Assembly (NCBI GenBank): GCA_016342715.1
Contig: JAEINW010000005.1
Location: forward strand, 1-60,497
DNA length: 60,497 bases
DNA from: Salinivirgaceae bacterium
Lineage (GTDB): Bacteria; Bacteroidota; Bacteroidia; Bacteroidales; SZUA-534
Direction of reading: 5' to 3'
Position 1 is the first letter of the stretch; the number at the start of each line of letters is the position of its first letter. Shown in pieces: positions 17,801 to 27,481 of this stretch. The position numbers and the translations under genes were made by a program. The notes below the pieces were generated by a model. That model saw only the letters and a program-made list of their open reading frames with translations, ran no database searches and was not told where the DNA came from.

Positions 17801-20800
17801 ATATCAGTTCCTGAGCCAAATACAGAACTGGCAGTATAGCTACCCCCATCAGAAGGCACGTCTGTTATAGTAGATCCTAGTTTTCCAACAACTAAAATAT
17901 TATCCCCGTCACCCCTAGTCCAATGTACCGTATAAGAGTCTGTAGCATAATCATCAAAAAGAGTAATTGCTGCTTGAGATGTAGGTGGCCCTAAAATTGT
18001 TGTTGTTGTGTTTGGGTTGTTCCCAACGAAGCCGTCTATTTTATAATCTGAATCTACTCCTGAGTTTGAATATTCATATACTTTAAATGTGTATTGAGTA
18101 TCTTGGGTTAAACCAGTAACCGTTACCGTATTTGATGATCCATTATAAACCACATAATTGTCAGTTCCTATTTCAGTTTCGACTGTGCCAAAAGTTGCAT
18201 TTGCCGTATATGCTGTATTGTCAACCGGGTCAGCATCAACGCTTGCGCCTTGCTTGGCTAAAACAATTCTATTGCCAACCTGACCATTGGTCCAAGTTAA
18301 GGTTACCTGATTGCTTTGAAGGCTACTAAAAACAATGTTAGATGCTTGGGTTGATGGTTCACCAGAAAGCGTACTTTGATTATTTGGATTACCGGTAGCA
18401 GAAGCTGTCATGTAATTGATATCGGTTCCAGAATTATTGTATTCAAAAGTTCTAACATGATAATCAGTACCTGTAGTTAAAGCAGTAATATTTTCACTAG
18501 TACCTGAACCAATATATAAAACATAATTACCCGCACCAATTTGAGTTCCACCTTCAAAGACAGCATCTGCTGTATATGTTGTACCATCAACAGGAAAATC
18601 AGAAACTGCTGAACCCGATTTCGCTAAAACAATTATTCCATCACCATTACCTCTTGTCCAGCTTGTTGTAAAGGTTGTTGTAGCTAAGGAACTAAAAGCA
18701 ACATTTGTTGATTGAGTAGTTGGTTCCAGTTTTAATGTTGTTGAGTTTGCTGGATTTCCTAAACCTACACCGGTAAAATAGTTTTCAGATCCCAAGCTTC
18801 CATTAAATTCAAAAATTTCAACCCAATAAGTTGTATTTGCAGAAAGATTCGTTAGCGACACACTGCTTCCAGTACTATTATAAACCACATAGTAGCCAGA
18901 AGTTCCCAATTGATCTCCTTTTGTAGACCAATTATTGCTTGCCGTATAGGATGTTGCATCCACAGGATTCTCAATACTCCCTTGAGTTGATTGTCGAACA
19001 GCAACCAAACTATTAGTGCCATTGCCACCAGACCAGCTAATGGTCATTGAGGTAGTATTTACTGAAGTAAAAGCAATAGTATGGGCTTGTTCAGTTGGCT
19101 CTGTCATTAACGTAGTTTGACTTGTCGGGTTAGTACCTGCTCCAGAGGAGATAAGGTACTTAGTGTTTAAGCCAGAATTGTTATATGTGAAAGCTCTAAA
19201 AAAATATTCTGTATTATCTGAAAGTCCTAAAACTGTAACTGTTCCTGTGGCTCTAGCACCATCAAATACAATAAATTCTCCGGTTCCTAGAATATCTTGT
19301 CCATTATTAAAAGTGTTGTCATCATCATAGTCAGTGCCATCAGAAGGGACATCATTTATGGAACCACTTTCCTTTGCCACAATAATTACATTTTCTCCAT
19401 CTCCACCAGTCCAATTGACAACTATCGATGAGATTGTTGTTGTACCAAATGTAATGTCAGATACTTGAGTTGTTGGAGCAGTTGCAAGGGTTGTGGTACT
19501 TGCAGGGTTGCCAAAGCCATCTCCAGTAAAATAGTTTTGAGATCCTACGCTTCCATTAAATTCAAAAATTTCAACCCAATAAGTGGTGTTTACTGTAAGA
19601 TTGGTTAGAGAAACGCTGCTTCCAGTACTATTATAAACTACATAGTAGCCAGAAGTTCCCAATTGATCTCCTTTTGTAGACCAATTATTGCTTACAGTAT
19701 AGGAGGTGCCATCTGTTGGATCTTCTATTGTTCCCTGAGCCGCTTCTCGCACAGCAACTAAAGTGTTGCTTCCATTTCCACCAGACCAACCAATTGTCAT
19801 TGAAGTTGTATTTAAAGAAGAAAAAGCAATGGTGTGAGCTTGTTCTGTAGGCTCCGAGGCAAGGGTTGTAATGGAAGATGGGTTAACTGATGCAGTGACA
19901 TCGGAATATTTTGTATTTGATCCTGTATTGTTATATTCCACAACCTTAAAGTAGTATAAGGTTCCTGCATTTAATCCAGAAGTAGTAAAACCCGTTAATC
20001 CATCATCGGTACCATCATAAACTATTTTCACCCCACTATTAGTTGGCGCCAGTGTGTAGTCATTGTCAAAAGATGCTGAGTAATCATTTCCATCAAGGTC
20101 AATTGCTGCCGGAAAAGATGGCGATGTAGATGCCATACATATTCTTCTTGTACCATTACCGACCATCCATTTTACTAAAACGGAAGAACTTTGAACATTA
20201 TCGCTCAGATTTAAAGTATGAGCCTGTGTTGTTGGAGCAGCTGCTAGGGTAGTAGTACTTGCAGGGTTGCCAGAGCCACCACTACCTGTAAAATAGTTTT
20301 CGGTTCCTGAACTACCATTGAAATCAAATATTTCAACCCAATACGTTGTGTTTACACTAAGGTTTGAAAGTTCTACAGCACCGGTACTATTTGGTCCATT
20401 ATAAACGACATAATACTCTGAGATTCCAAGTTGGGATCCTTTAGAAGTCCAATTAGAGCTAGCTGTATAGGAAGATCCATCTATTGGATCTGTAATTGAC
20501 CCCTGTGTAGATTCTCGAACTGTCACCAGAGTGTTAGTGCCATTGCCCCCAGACCAATTAATGGTCATTGTTGTTGTGGCAATAGGGTCGAATGTAATTG
20601 TAGTGGTTTGAGTGGTTGGTTCCGAGGCAAGTGTTGTAACGGAAGATGGGTTAACTGATGCTATGGCATCGGAATATTTTGTATTCGATCCTGTGTTATT
20701 ATATTCCACAACCTTAAAGTAGTATAAGGTTCCAGGACTTAAGTTAGTGGTGGTAAATCCGGTTGTGCCATCATCAGTTCCATCATAAACAATTTTCACC

Positions 20801-22110
20801 CCATTATTTGCAGGCGCAAGGGCAAAGTTATTGTCAAAATCTGCTGAGTAATCATTTCCGTCAAGTAAAGATGCTGCCGGAAAAGATGGTGAAGTAGATG
20901 CCATACATATTCTTCTCGTACCATTACCGACCGTCCATTTTACTAAAACGGAAGAACTTTGAACATTATCGCTCAGATTTAAAGTATGAGCCTGTGTTGT
21001 TGGAGCAGCTGCTAGGGTAGCAATACTTGCAGGGTTGCCAGAGCCATCACCTGTAAAATAGTTTTGAGATCCTGCGCTCCCATTAAATTCAAAAATTTCT
21101 ACCCAATAAGTGGTATTTACTGTAAGATTGGTAAGAGAAACGCTGCTTCCAGTACCGTTGTAGATTAAGTAATAACCGGATTCGCCTAATGCATCTTCTT
21201 TGGCTGACCAATCGTTGTTTACAGTATAGGAAGTGCCATCTGTTGGATCTTCAATTGTTCCTTGAGCCGTTTCTCTAACTGCAACTAAAGTGTTGCTTCC
21301 ATTTCCTCCAGACCAACCAATAGTCATTGAGGTTGTATTTAAAGAAGAAAAAGCAATCGTGTGAGCTTGTTCTGTTGGTTCTGTACTAAGCATTATTGTG
21401 TCATTTATACTTTCTGTTGTCAGATAATCAACATTTGATACAGAGTTGTTATACTCAAATACTCTAAAATGGTAGGTGTTTCCTGCAAGTAAGTTGTCCA
21501 CATCAACTGATGTTGATGTACCATCGTAGAGTACAAAATTTCCAGTTCCAATTTGGCTGCCGCTTCCAAATGTGGGATTTGCTGTGTACGTGGTTCCATC
21601 CACAGGAAATGACGATACCGCAGCACCTTTTTTTGCTACTACTAAAATACTATCACCATTGCCACGAGTCCAGTTAGCTGTTAGTGTGGTTGTGGCAACC
21701 GAAGAAAAGTCATTAATAGTTGCCTGGCCGTCTGGTTCACCTTTTAAAGTTGTGAATGAACCACTTATTGATTCTTTTACGGGATTCGTTCCGCCGTTAA
21801 AAAACGTAGCTTTAAATTTGTAATAATACATTACCCCTGAACTTAAGCCAGTAGCTAAATAGTCAATTGTAAAATCATCACCAGTTGCGCTAACCCAATT
21901 GTATAATGGACTTGAAAAGTCTGAATCATCGTCAATGATTACTTTATGTTGATACACTAAGGCATATGAACTATTATCAACATCACCATGCAGTATTGCT
22001 GAACTAGCAGTAACTGTATTAAATGATAAATTTCCAATACTATCGGTTATTTGAGAAAAACTTATTATTGAGATTAATAATAATGATACAACGAATGCAA
22101 ACCTCTTCAT
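14830..22110 (-). CDS. Giant fibronectin-type-III repeat protein exported by T9SS
   Basis: The protein has 2426 residues. A signal peptide is followed by about 15 Fn3-like modules of roughly 125 residues; 14 start with a variant of EPTTQA and carry a WxxGNG core and a late VFEYNN or IFEFNG strand. Next comes a parallel beta-helix-like part (SGTLTVSNDAVLQ), a beta-sandwich region, and a C-terminal type A T9SS sorting domain (SGRVVD...YVSQPGTYILKI...TQKVVVR). It is likely a surface adhesin or matrix protein. Modules 3-7 alternate A-B-A-B-A at the DNA level with a 768-bp period, evidence of internal duplication. It is 30 bp upstream of the exosortase substrate gene. Confidence 0.92.
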   Translation of the reverse strand: MKRFAFVVSLLLISIISFSQITDSIGNLSFNTVTASSAILHGDVDNSSYALVYQHKVIIDDDSDFSSPLYNWVSATGDDFTIDYLATGLSSGVMYYYKFKATFFNGGTNPVKESISGSFTTLKGEPDGQATINDFSSVATTTLTANWTRGNGDSILVVAKKGAAVSSFPVDGTTYTANPTFGSGSQIGTGNFVLYDGTSTSVDVDNLLAGNTYHFRVFEYNNSVSNVDYLTTESINDTIMLSTEPTEQAHTIAFSSLNTTSMTIGWSGGNGSNTLVAVRETAQGTIEDPTDGTSYTVNNDWSAKEDALGESGYYLIYNGTGSSVSLTNLTVNTTYWVEIFEFNGSAGSQNYFTGDGSGNPASIATLAAAPTTQAHTLNLSDNVQSSSVLVKWTVGNGTRRICMASTSPSFPAASLLDGNDYSADFDNNFALAPANNGVKIVYDGTDDGTTGFTTTNLSPGTLYYFKVVEYNNTGSNTKYSDAIASVNPSSVTTLASEPTTQTTTITFDPIATTTMTINWSGGNGTNTLVTVRESTQGSITDPIDGSSYTASSNWTSKGSQLGISEYYVVYNGPNSTGAVELSNLSVNTTYWVEIFDFNGSSGTENYFTGSGGSGNPASTTTLAAAPTTQAHTLNLSDNVQSSSVLVKWMVGNGTRRICMASTSPSFPAAIDLDGNDYSASFDNDYTLAPTNSGVKIVYDGTDDGLTGFTTSGLNAGTLYYFKVVEYNNTGSNTKYSDVTASVNPSSITTLASEPTEQAHTIAFSSLNTTSMTIGWSGGNGSNTLVAVREAAQGTIEDPTDGTSYTVSNNWSTKGDQLGTSGYYVVYNSTGSSVSLTNLTVNTTYWVEIFEFNGSVGSQNYFTGDGFGNPASTTTLATAPTTQVSDITFGTTTISSIVVNWTGGDGENVIIVAKESGSINDVPSDGTDYDDDNTFNNGQDILGTGEFIVFDGARATGTVTVLGLSDNTEYFFRAFTYNNSGLNTKYLISSGAGTNPTSQTTLMTEPTEQAHTIAFTSVNTTSMTISWSGGNGTNSLVAVRQSTQGSIENPVDATSYTASNNWSTKGDQLGTSGYYVVYNSTGSSVSLTNLSANTTYWVEIFEFNGSLGSENYFTGVGLGNPANSTTLKLEPTTQSTNVAFSSLATTTFTTSWTRGNGDGIIVLAKSGSAVSDFPVDGTTYTADAVFEGGTQIGAGNYVLYIGSGTSENITALTTGTDYHVRTFEYNNSGTDINYMTASATGNPNNQSTLSGEPSTQASNIVFSSLQSNQVTLTWTNGQVGNRIVLAKQGASVDADPVDNTAYTANATFGTVETEIGTDNYVVYNGSSNTVTVTGLTQDTQYTFKVYEYSNSGVDSDYKIDGFVGNNPNTTTTILGPPTSQAAITLFDDYATDSYTVHWTRGDGDNILVVGKLGSTITDVPSDGGSYTASSVFGSGTDIGSGSRVVYDGPATSVDVTNLGTGSEYFFRVFEYNNTGDYTKFLTTSSIANDTTLAAEPTTAASSFSSTDVGSASINLLWTNGNGNNRIVVAREDGPISSEPVDAETYAASSIFGSGDLVGSNNYVVYNGTSNSVSVTGLKGSTTYYFKVYEYNSGKNNYLLTGAPSINRTTAAQDAPTTQASSINFTNIGTTTFTINWTNGNGARRIVALKAGSGTISNPEDNETYDASTVFGSGDQLIPGDLSGYYIVYNGSGTSVNVTGLSENIEYYAQVFEYNNADGNEAYYTATATDNPNSSFTLKPAPTGQAHTISFSNKKTNSMQVSWINGNGENRIVLVKQGAAVDANPQDNNAYTANSVYVLGDQIGTGNYVVYNGSGTSVTVTGLTQLTAYHFRVYEYNNTGSNTKYYTATASSNPNSTSTIGPATWIGGYSGFETDWGTGANWSIAQVPTGDYSVSIPDVTNDPIITGTETVDFLTIADGANVTISSGSLIVNNDLTIQSGAGTAYIDINSGTLTVSNDAVLQAGTYINIADGNSLSVSNDLTLGASADASPSGMIVIPGTGTLSVSGTSTLNRYINYNATHPQHLISFPTSPTSLTTFSGLVGDEWDETTPAWAPITGSTTISAMEGTSIWFTANKTLSFSGTFNTGSQSIGVTNTSAGDAYGWNLVGNPYPCTIDWEASGWTLTNVDATAYYYNSSSGGYTTWNRTTSTGDGSKYIAACQGFFVHASANGTIGTTNAVRASNSQDFRKSIDSEKQMVRLQAKKEGTTTNAFIVFYDGATDYFDSEFDAYKKFTNNENTAQIFSMPDENTALAIDTYNPDKLTYLSENDFSVNMGVRVLQDGEIIFSASEILNIPDNIYIYLFDNVTNTYTNLKSKSYYVYLNAGDYAFGYCLDRFSMIFTSNALSLDEDKNINDLLIYTYGKTIFIKTNEFNRTNSYIQTFDISGRVVDAKNTNNSALQKVYVSQPGTYILKIIFKDFTVTQKVVVR
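19873..21030. repeat. 768-bp-period internal duplication (two Fn3 modules)
   Basis: Stretches at 19873 and 20641 and at 20133 and 20901 align at a constant offset of 768 bp, which is 256 codons or two modules. The best-conserved part, around 20133-20250 against 20901-21018, differs at only a few positions. Confidence 0.8.
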
Positions 22111-22291
22111 ATGTTAATGTGTTAATTATTTCATTATAACAAATAACTTCAAAAATAGTTGAAATCTCCTTAATATTTAGGACTTTTGCGATTTAATTTG
22201 ATTAAGAGCCAATGAAAATTGATTAAAATTTAAATGATGTGATAAATCTTTATTATGTTAGCCAATTGAATGAAAGAATAATTAATCTTTT

Positions 22292-22299
22292 TAAGTTTG
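22292..22299 (+). promoter_or_regulatory. -7 promoter box for the first wza-wzc pair
   Basis: TAAGTTTG matches TAnnTTTG and lies 19 bp before the ATG of the polysaccharide export gene. The intergenic space from 22111 is otherwise featureless. Confidence 0.5.
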
Positions 22300-22317
22300 T
22301 ATCATAAAAACTAAATA

Positions 22318-23091
22318 ATGCGAATAAAAACCTTTCAAATAATAGTTGTCATATTAATTTCACTTTCTTTTTCAAATTGTGCGCGATATAAGAAGATTGT
22401 TTTATTAAATGATGTGTACAAATCGATAGATTCAACCTCGGTAAATCACATGAATGCAAAATTTAGTGAAACAATACTTAAAACAAATGATAAAGTATTC
22501 TTGAGTTTGCATGGCTTAGATTATGAACAAACAGAATCATTTAATAAGCAAAGTAGAACTACAAGTTATAACGATATTTCTGTTTTTTTACAAAGTTATA
22601 TTATTGATTCTGAAGGTTTAATTAATATTCCAATATTGGGTAAGGTACTAATTGTTGGTTTAACTGTAAATGGGGCTGAAAAGTTAATTCAAGATAAAGT
22701 AGATGAATATTTAATTGGGGTTACCGTAGAATTGCGATTGATGAGTTTTGAAGTCTCTATTATGGGAGATGTAAAGCAGCCAAATAAATATTTGGTGTTG
22801 AAACAAAAAATAAATGTATTTGAAGCGATTTCTTTATCTGGCGGTTTTACGGCGCATGCTGATTTATCTAAAGTAATGGTTATTAGAGATGTTGGGGATT
22901 ATTCTGAAACTGCAGTTCTAGATTTAACAAATTCCGAAATTTTCGATAATGCGTATTATTGGTTGCGCCCAAACGATATTGTTTATGTAAAACCCATGAG
23001 ATCAAAAGCCTTAAGTATTAATTCTCAAACAATATCGATTACACTTTCTGGTTTAACCACATTGTTATTATTTTTAACATATTTCCAATAA
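22318..23091 (+). CDS. Wza-like polysaccharide export lipoprotein
   Basis: The protein has 257 residues. Its signal peptide ends at a lipobox (SFSNC, Cys near residue 21). The Poly_export domain is followed by an SLBB-type segment (VSIMGDVKQPNKYLVLKQKINVFEAISLSGGF), then PNDIVYVKP and a C-terminal hydrophobic helix. Such proteins form the outer-membrane channel for capsule or exopolysaccharide. Wzc begins 1 bp after its stop. A paralogue with the same layout lies at 32909. Confidence 0.92.
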   Translation: MRIKTFQIIVVILISLSFSNCARYKKIVLLNDVYKSIDSTSVNHMNAKFSETILKTNDKVFLSLHGLDYEQTESFNKQSRTTSYNDISVFLQSYIIDSEGLINIPILGKVLIVGLTVNGAEKLIQDKVDEYLIGVTVELRLMSFEVSIMGDVKQPNKYLVLKQKINVFEAISLSGGFTAHADLSKVMVIRDVGDYSETAVLDLTNSEIFDNAYYWLRPNDIVYVKPMRSKALSINSQTISITLSGLTTLLLFLTYFQ

Positions 23092-23092
23092 A

Positions 23093-25489
23093 ATGACTGA
23101 TTTAGATTCAATATATAAAGAGGAAACCATCGATATTAAAAAGTATATTTTTAAAATTATATCAAATTGGTATTGGTTTGCAATCACTGTTTTTCTTGCT
23201 GTTTCGGTAGCATATTTTGTTAACCGCTATAGTGAAAGGGTTTACCAGGTTTCATCATCGATTTTAATCAGGGAATCTAACGATCAATCGTTTTATAACG
23301 ACGAAATGATTCAAGGATTGGATTTATTTAACCAAAATTTTAATATTCAGAATCAGATGGCGATACTTCGTTCATTTGATTTAAATCACAGAGTGATAAA
23401 TGAATTGGATTTTGGAATTTCGTATTTTGGCATAGGAAGAGTAAGAGAGCCTGAAATTTATCAGCCAGCATTTATTGTAAATGTTGACACCAGTCATCAC
23501 CAAATGTATTACTTGCCTGTTTATATTACATTTATAAATCCGAATGAATATATATTGGAAATAGAAGATATTGAAGTTAATAGGACATTGAATCTTGGAG
23601 AGACATTTGAAAATGACTATTTCAGTTTTAATATTACCATTCGTGATATTGAAAATTTTGATTTTGAAACAAATAATAGATTTTACTTTTATATTAATAA
23701 TCCTTTGCAATTAACTAATTATTACCGTAATAAGTTAGGTATAGGTTTGTTGGACGAAGAGGGCTCTGTGTTGTCAATTAGTACGCAAGGATATGTGGCT
23801 AAAAAGGAGGCGGTTTATTTAAACAAATTGGCTGAAGTTTTTATCAAAATTGAAATTGAAGATAAAAATCAAATAGCCATTAATACCATTAAATTTATTG
23901 ATGATCAAATTACTGCAATTGTTGATTCCTTAGCGGTAGCAGAAGGCAATCTTCAGGATTTTAGGACTGAAAATAAAATAATTGACCTAACGCAAGAAGG
24001 CAGAAGTTTGTATATGCAATATGAAAGTTTGGAAAACGAAAAAGCAATACTTTCTGTACAAGATAAATACTATCAGTATCTAAAAAAATACTTATATGAA
24101 AAAGGAAAAGATCAGGATATAATTATTCCAACATCAGTTGGAGTAAAAGATCAATTGCTTGTTAATTTGATTATGCAGATAAATGTATTAAATAGTGAAA
24201 AGGTAAGCCTAAAATTGCAATCGATTAAAACAAATCCGAAACTAAACTCAATTGAGTCAAAAATTGATGAGTTGAAGAAGATGCTGAAAGAAAACGTAAT
24301 GAATTTAATTGCTACAAATCAAATTGCAATTGATGATATTGCTTCTCGAATTAGCAAGCTAAACATTAGTATAGAAAAACTGCCATATAACGAAAGACGC
24401 TTAATAAATATTCAAAGGAAATTTGATCTGAATGATCAAATATATACTTACCTACTTGAAAAAAGGGCTGAAACTGGCATTAGCATGGCTTCGAATTTGC
24501 CAAATGCTAAAGTTTTAGATAAAGCAAGAGTTGAGCAGTCTGTAATAATTTCTCCAAAAAACAAGTTAAACTATTTAATTTCTTTAGTTATTGGAGGCTT
24601 AATTCCTTTTTTAATAATTGTTCTTAAAGATTATTTTAATGATAAAATTTTATCGAAGAAGGATATTGAAGAAAAAACAAAAGCTCCAATTGTTGGTCTT
24701 GTAGGGCATAATACAAAAGATACTGAACTTGTAGTTTTTGACAATCCAAAATCGGCCATTTCGGAATCTTTTAGAACCATTAAAACGAATTTGCAATATT
24801 TGCTATTAAGCAAACATGCTAAAGTAATTACCATTACATCAACAATGAGTGGCGAAGGCAAAACATTTTGTTCTTTAAACCTTGCCTCAATCATAGCAAT
24901 GACTGATAAAAAGACGCTCCTAATTGGAATGGATTTACGAAAACCCAAAATACACCGTCATTTTGATATTGACAATTCGATTGGATTAAGTACCTATTTG
25001 ATAGGTAAAGAAAGTATTGAGAATATTATCTTTCCATCAGAAATTGACGGGTTATTTATACTTCCTTCTGGACCGATTCCCCCAAATCCTGCAAAATTAT
25101 TAGAAACTCAAGCATTGGATGATTTAATGAAATTTGTTCGAGAAAAGTATGATTATATTGTAGTTGATACTCCGCCAATTGCTTTAGTTTCAGATGCATT
25201 ATTATTTTCAAAATATTCAGACATAAACTTATTTGTAATTAGACAAAACTATTCTCATAAAGATGTTTTGGATTTAGTGAATGACCTGAACAAAAAACCA
25301 AATATACCAGAATTTAATATTTTAATAAACGATGTTAAAGTGCCTGGGTATTATGGTAAGAGATATGGATACGGCCATGGGTATGGATACGGTTATGGAT
25401 ACGGTTATGGTTATGGAGCTGGATATTACGAAGACGATGATGAACCAAAAACAATGTTTGAAAGAATTCAAAAAAAGTTTAAGAATTAA
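23093..25489 (+). CDS. Wzc-like polysaccharide co-polymerase and tyrosine autokinase
   Basis: The protein has 798 residues: an N-terminal Wzz domain with a membrane helix at about 20-40, a long coiled-coil periplasmic part, a second helix near 500, then a cytoplasmic BY-kinase. Walker A is MSGEGKTF (about residue 584), Walker A' is LLIGMDLRKPKIH, and Walker B is YDYIVVDTPPI. The tail is an extreme Gly-Tyr run (YGYGYGYGYGYG) before an acidic end, the presumed autophosphorylation cluster that gates polymer length and export. No glycosyltransferases or Wzx/Wzy are adjacent. Confidence 0.93.
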   Translation: MTDLDSIYKEETIDIKKYIFKIISNWYWFAITVFLAVSVAYFVNRYSERVYQVSSSILIRESNDQSFYNDEMIQGLDLFNQNFNIQNQMAILRSFDLNHRVINELDFGISYFGIGRVREPEIYQPAFIVNVDTSHHQMYYLPVYITFINPNEYILEIEDIEVNRTLNLGETFENDYFSFNITIRDIENFDFETNNRFYFYINNPLQLTNYYRNKLGIGLLDEEGSVLSISTQGYVAKKEAVYLNKLAEVFIKIEIEDKNQIAINTIKFIDDQITAIVDSLAVAEGNLQDFRTENKIIDLTQEGRSLYMQYESLENEKAILSVQDKYYQYLKKYLYEKGKDQDIIIPTSVGVKDQLLVNLIMQINVLNSEKVSLKLQSIKTNPKLNSIESKIDELKKMLKENVMNLIATNQIAIDDIASRISKLNISIEKLPYNERRLINIQRKFDLNDQIYTYLLEKRAETGISMASNLPNAKVLDKARVEQSVIISPKNKLNYLISLVIGGLIPFLIIVLKDYFNDKILSKKDIEEKTKAPIVGLVGHNTKDTELVVFDNPKSAISESFRTIKTNLQYLLLSKHAKVITITSTMSGEGKTFCSLNLASIIAMTDKKTLLIGMDLRKPKIHRHFDIDNSIGLSTYLIGKESIENIIFPSEIDGLFILPSGPIPPNPAKLLETQALDDLMKFVREKYDYIVVDTPPIALVSDALLFSKYSDINLFVIRQNYSHKDVLDLVNDLNKKPNIPEFNILINDVKVPGYYGKRYGYGHGYGYGYGYGYGYGAGYYEDDDEPKTMFERIQKKFKN

Positions 25490-25500
25490 AAAATATTTTG

Positions 25501-27399
25501 ATGCGTTTTTTTACCAGATTTTGTATTCTTATTTTGTTTCAAATTAGTTCTTGTTATTTATTTGCAAACGATTCAGCTAAGATTTCAGTCAACCTTCCAC
25601 CAATTATTTTAAAAGGTATCCCGGCAGAAATAGAAATTACCGCTGATAGAAACGACACCTCATATTTAATTCCATTAAAAATTGGAGTAGAAAACCATCT
25701 GGTTTCTGTTGATTTTGGCAAAGGGTATTTTAAATATACTTTTCAAGAAAAACAAGAAATTGTATCGGAATACATGGAGCAAGATGTTCCGGTAAATCCT
25801 ATTCCCTTATGGTTATCTATTTTCCCACCTATGATAGCTATTTTAATGGCTCTGTTTTTTAAGGAGGTTATAACTTCACTCTTTACTGGCTTAGCTGTAG
25901 GAACTTCAATAATTTATATTTATTCTACAGGTTCCATAATTGGAATTTTTAACGGTTTATTTGCTATTGTTGATACCTATGTGTTGGAATCGTTAACAGA
26001 CAGTGGTCATGTGTCAATTATTGTATTTTCGATGATGATAGGTGCTATGGTAAATATAATTACCAAAAATGGAGGAATGAAGGGTGTGGTTAATAAATTA
26101 ACTAAGTATGCAAAAACACCACGTTCAGCTCAATTTATTACTTGGCTTTTAGGACTTGCCATTTTTTTCGACGATTATGCAAATACATTGGTTGTGGGAA
26201 ATACCATGCGCCCTGTAACTGATAAATTAAACGTTTCTCGACAAAAACTAGCATACATTGTTGATAGTACAGCAGCTCCAGTTGCTGCAATAGCATTTGT
26301 AACTACTTGGATAGGGGCCGAATTGAGTTATATTCAATCGGGAATATCTACCTTAGGAATTTCCATTTCTCCATATACCGTATTTTTAAATTCATTGGCA
26401 TATTCATTTTACCCAATTTTCACGCTGATATTCATATTTATGCTAATATATAGGAATGCAGATTTTGGTCCTATGTATAAAATTGAAAAGCAAACTAGGA
26501 AAGAAGGGGTAAAGGTTGATGAATCAAAAGTAGGTTTTTCAAATCAGTTAAATGAGCTGGAGGTTCGCGAAGATATTAAAGCTCGATGGTATAATGCAGC
26601 GATCCCCGTTTTTATTGTAATATTTGGAACCTTTGCCGGCTTATTATATACAGGTTGGGATGTGAATGTTAAAAATGATATTACACTAACTTTTGGACAA
26701 AAGCTTTCTACTATAATTGGAAACTCTGATTCATATAAAGCCTTATTATGGTCATCATTAATTGCCACTATTGTTGCTGTTTTAATATCCTTAGTCCAAA
26801 AACTCTTAACTCTACAAGAATCAATTGATAGTATAATTAATGGTTTTAGAACCATGTTAACAGCAGTTGTAATTTTAATTTTGGCTTGGGCAATTGCGCT
26901 GGTAACAGAACATTTGCATACTGCTGATTTTATTGCACAAGTAATTGTTGAGTCTAGTTTGTCCCCAATATTTGTGCCGCTAATAACATTTATTTTAGCT
27001 GCTTTGGTTGCCTTTAGTACTGGATCATCGTGGGGAACAATGGCCATTCTTTATCCTTTAGTTTTACCAGCTTCATGGTTAATAACCAAAGAATATAATT
27101 ATGAATATGCCCACTCCTTAAATATTTTTTATAATGTGGTTGCAAGTGTTTTAGCAGGTTCTGTTCTTGGCGATCACTGTTCTCCAATTTCTGATACAAC
27201 TATATTGAGTTCATTGGCTAGTTCTTGTCCACATATTGAACATGTTCGAACTCAAATGCCATACGCCTTAACTGTAGGTGGAGTTGCTGCGTTTGTGGGT
27301 GTTTTGCCAGCAGCAATAGGAGTCCCATGGTGGATAACTTTTCCGGCTGGAATAGGTGTAATGTTTTTGATAATAAAATATATTGGTAAAAAGCATTAA
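25501..27399 (+). CDS. NhaC-family Na+/H+ antiporter with an N-terminal exported domain
   Basis: The ORF starts at a TTG at 25498, but the ATG three bases later is preferred; 632 residues. About 100 N-terminal residues comprise a signal peptide (FQISSCYLFA) and a short beta-type domain, then roughly a dozen membrane helices. FFDDYANTLVVGNTMRP, STAAPVAAIAFVTTWIG and the C-terminal FSTGSSWGTMA with LGDHCSPISDTT are typical of the NhaC superfamily. Substrate could be Na+/H+ or an organic ion. A Na+ antiporter fits the Na+-NQR physiology of this genome. It follows wzc by 11 bp. Confidence 0.86.
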   Translation: MRFFTRFCILILFQISSCYLFANDSAKISVNLPPIILKGIPAEIEITADRNDTSYLIPLKIGVENHLVSVDFGKGYFKYTFQEKQEIVSEYMEQDVPVNPIPLWLSIFPPMIAILMALFFKEVITSLFTGLAVGTSIIYIYSTGSIIGIFNGLFAIVDTYVLESLTDSGHVSIIVFSMMIGAMVNIITKNGGMKGVVNKLTKYAKTPRSAQFITWLLGLAIFFDDYANTLVVGNTMRPVTDKLNVSRQKLAYIVDSTAAPVAAIAFVTTWIGAELSYIQSGISTLGISISPYTVFLNSLAYSFYPIFTLIFIFMLIYRNADFGPMYKIEKQTRKEGVKVDESKVGFSNQLNELEVREDIKARWYNAAIPVFIVIFGTFAGLLYTGWDVNVKNDITLTFGQKLSTIIGNSDSYKALLWSSLIATIVAVLISLVQKLLTLQESIDSIINGFRTMLTAVVILILAWAIALVTEHLHTADFIAQVIVESSLSPIFVPLITFILAALVAFSTGSSWGTMAILYPLVLPASWLITKEYNYEYAHSLNIFYNVVASVLAGSVLGDHCSPISDTTILSSLASSCPHIEHVRTQMPYALTVGGVAAFVGVLPAAIGVPWWITFPAGIGVMFLIIKYIGKKH

Positions 27400-27411
27400 A
27401 AAAAGTAGGCA

Positions 27412-27447
27412 GTTCTCAGTACTCATTATTGATTGAGGACTGAGAAC
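27412..27447. terminator. Bidirectional terminator hairpin
   Basis: GTTCTCAGTACTCA pairs with TGAGGACTGAGAAC at 13 of 14 positions around an 8-nt loop. It lies between the convergent NhaC-like and E1 genes. Confidence 0.65.
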
Positions 27448-27481
27448 CTAAGACTGCTTTTAATAATAAGCTTCAGTTAGT

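Noticed and set aside
15360-18329. Several plus and minus ORFs of 60-126 codons inside the giant Fn3 gene
   Set aside because: They are shadows of the repetitive coding sequence in other frames.
25332-25547. 71-codon ORF over the wzc tail
   Set aside because: It is an out-of-frame reading of the Gly-Tyr repeat region and overlaps the next gene start.
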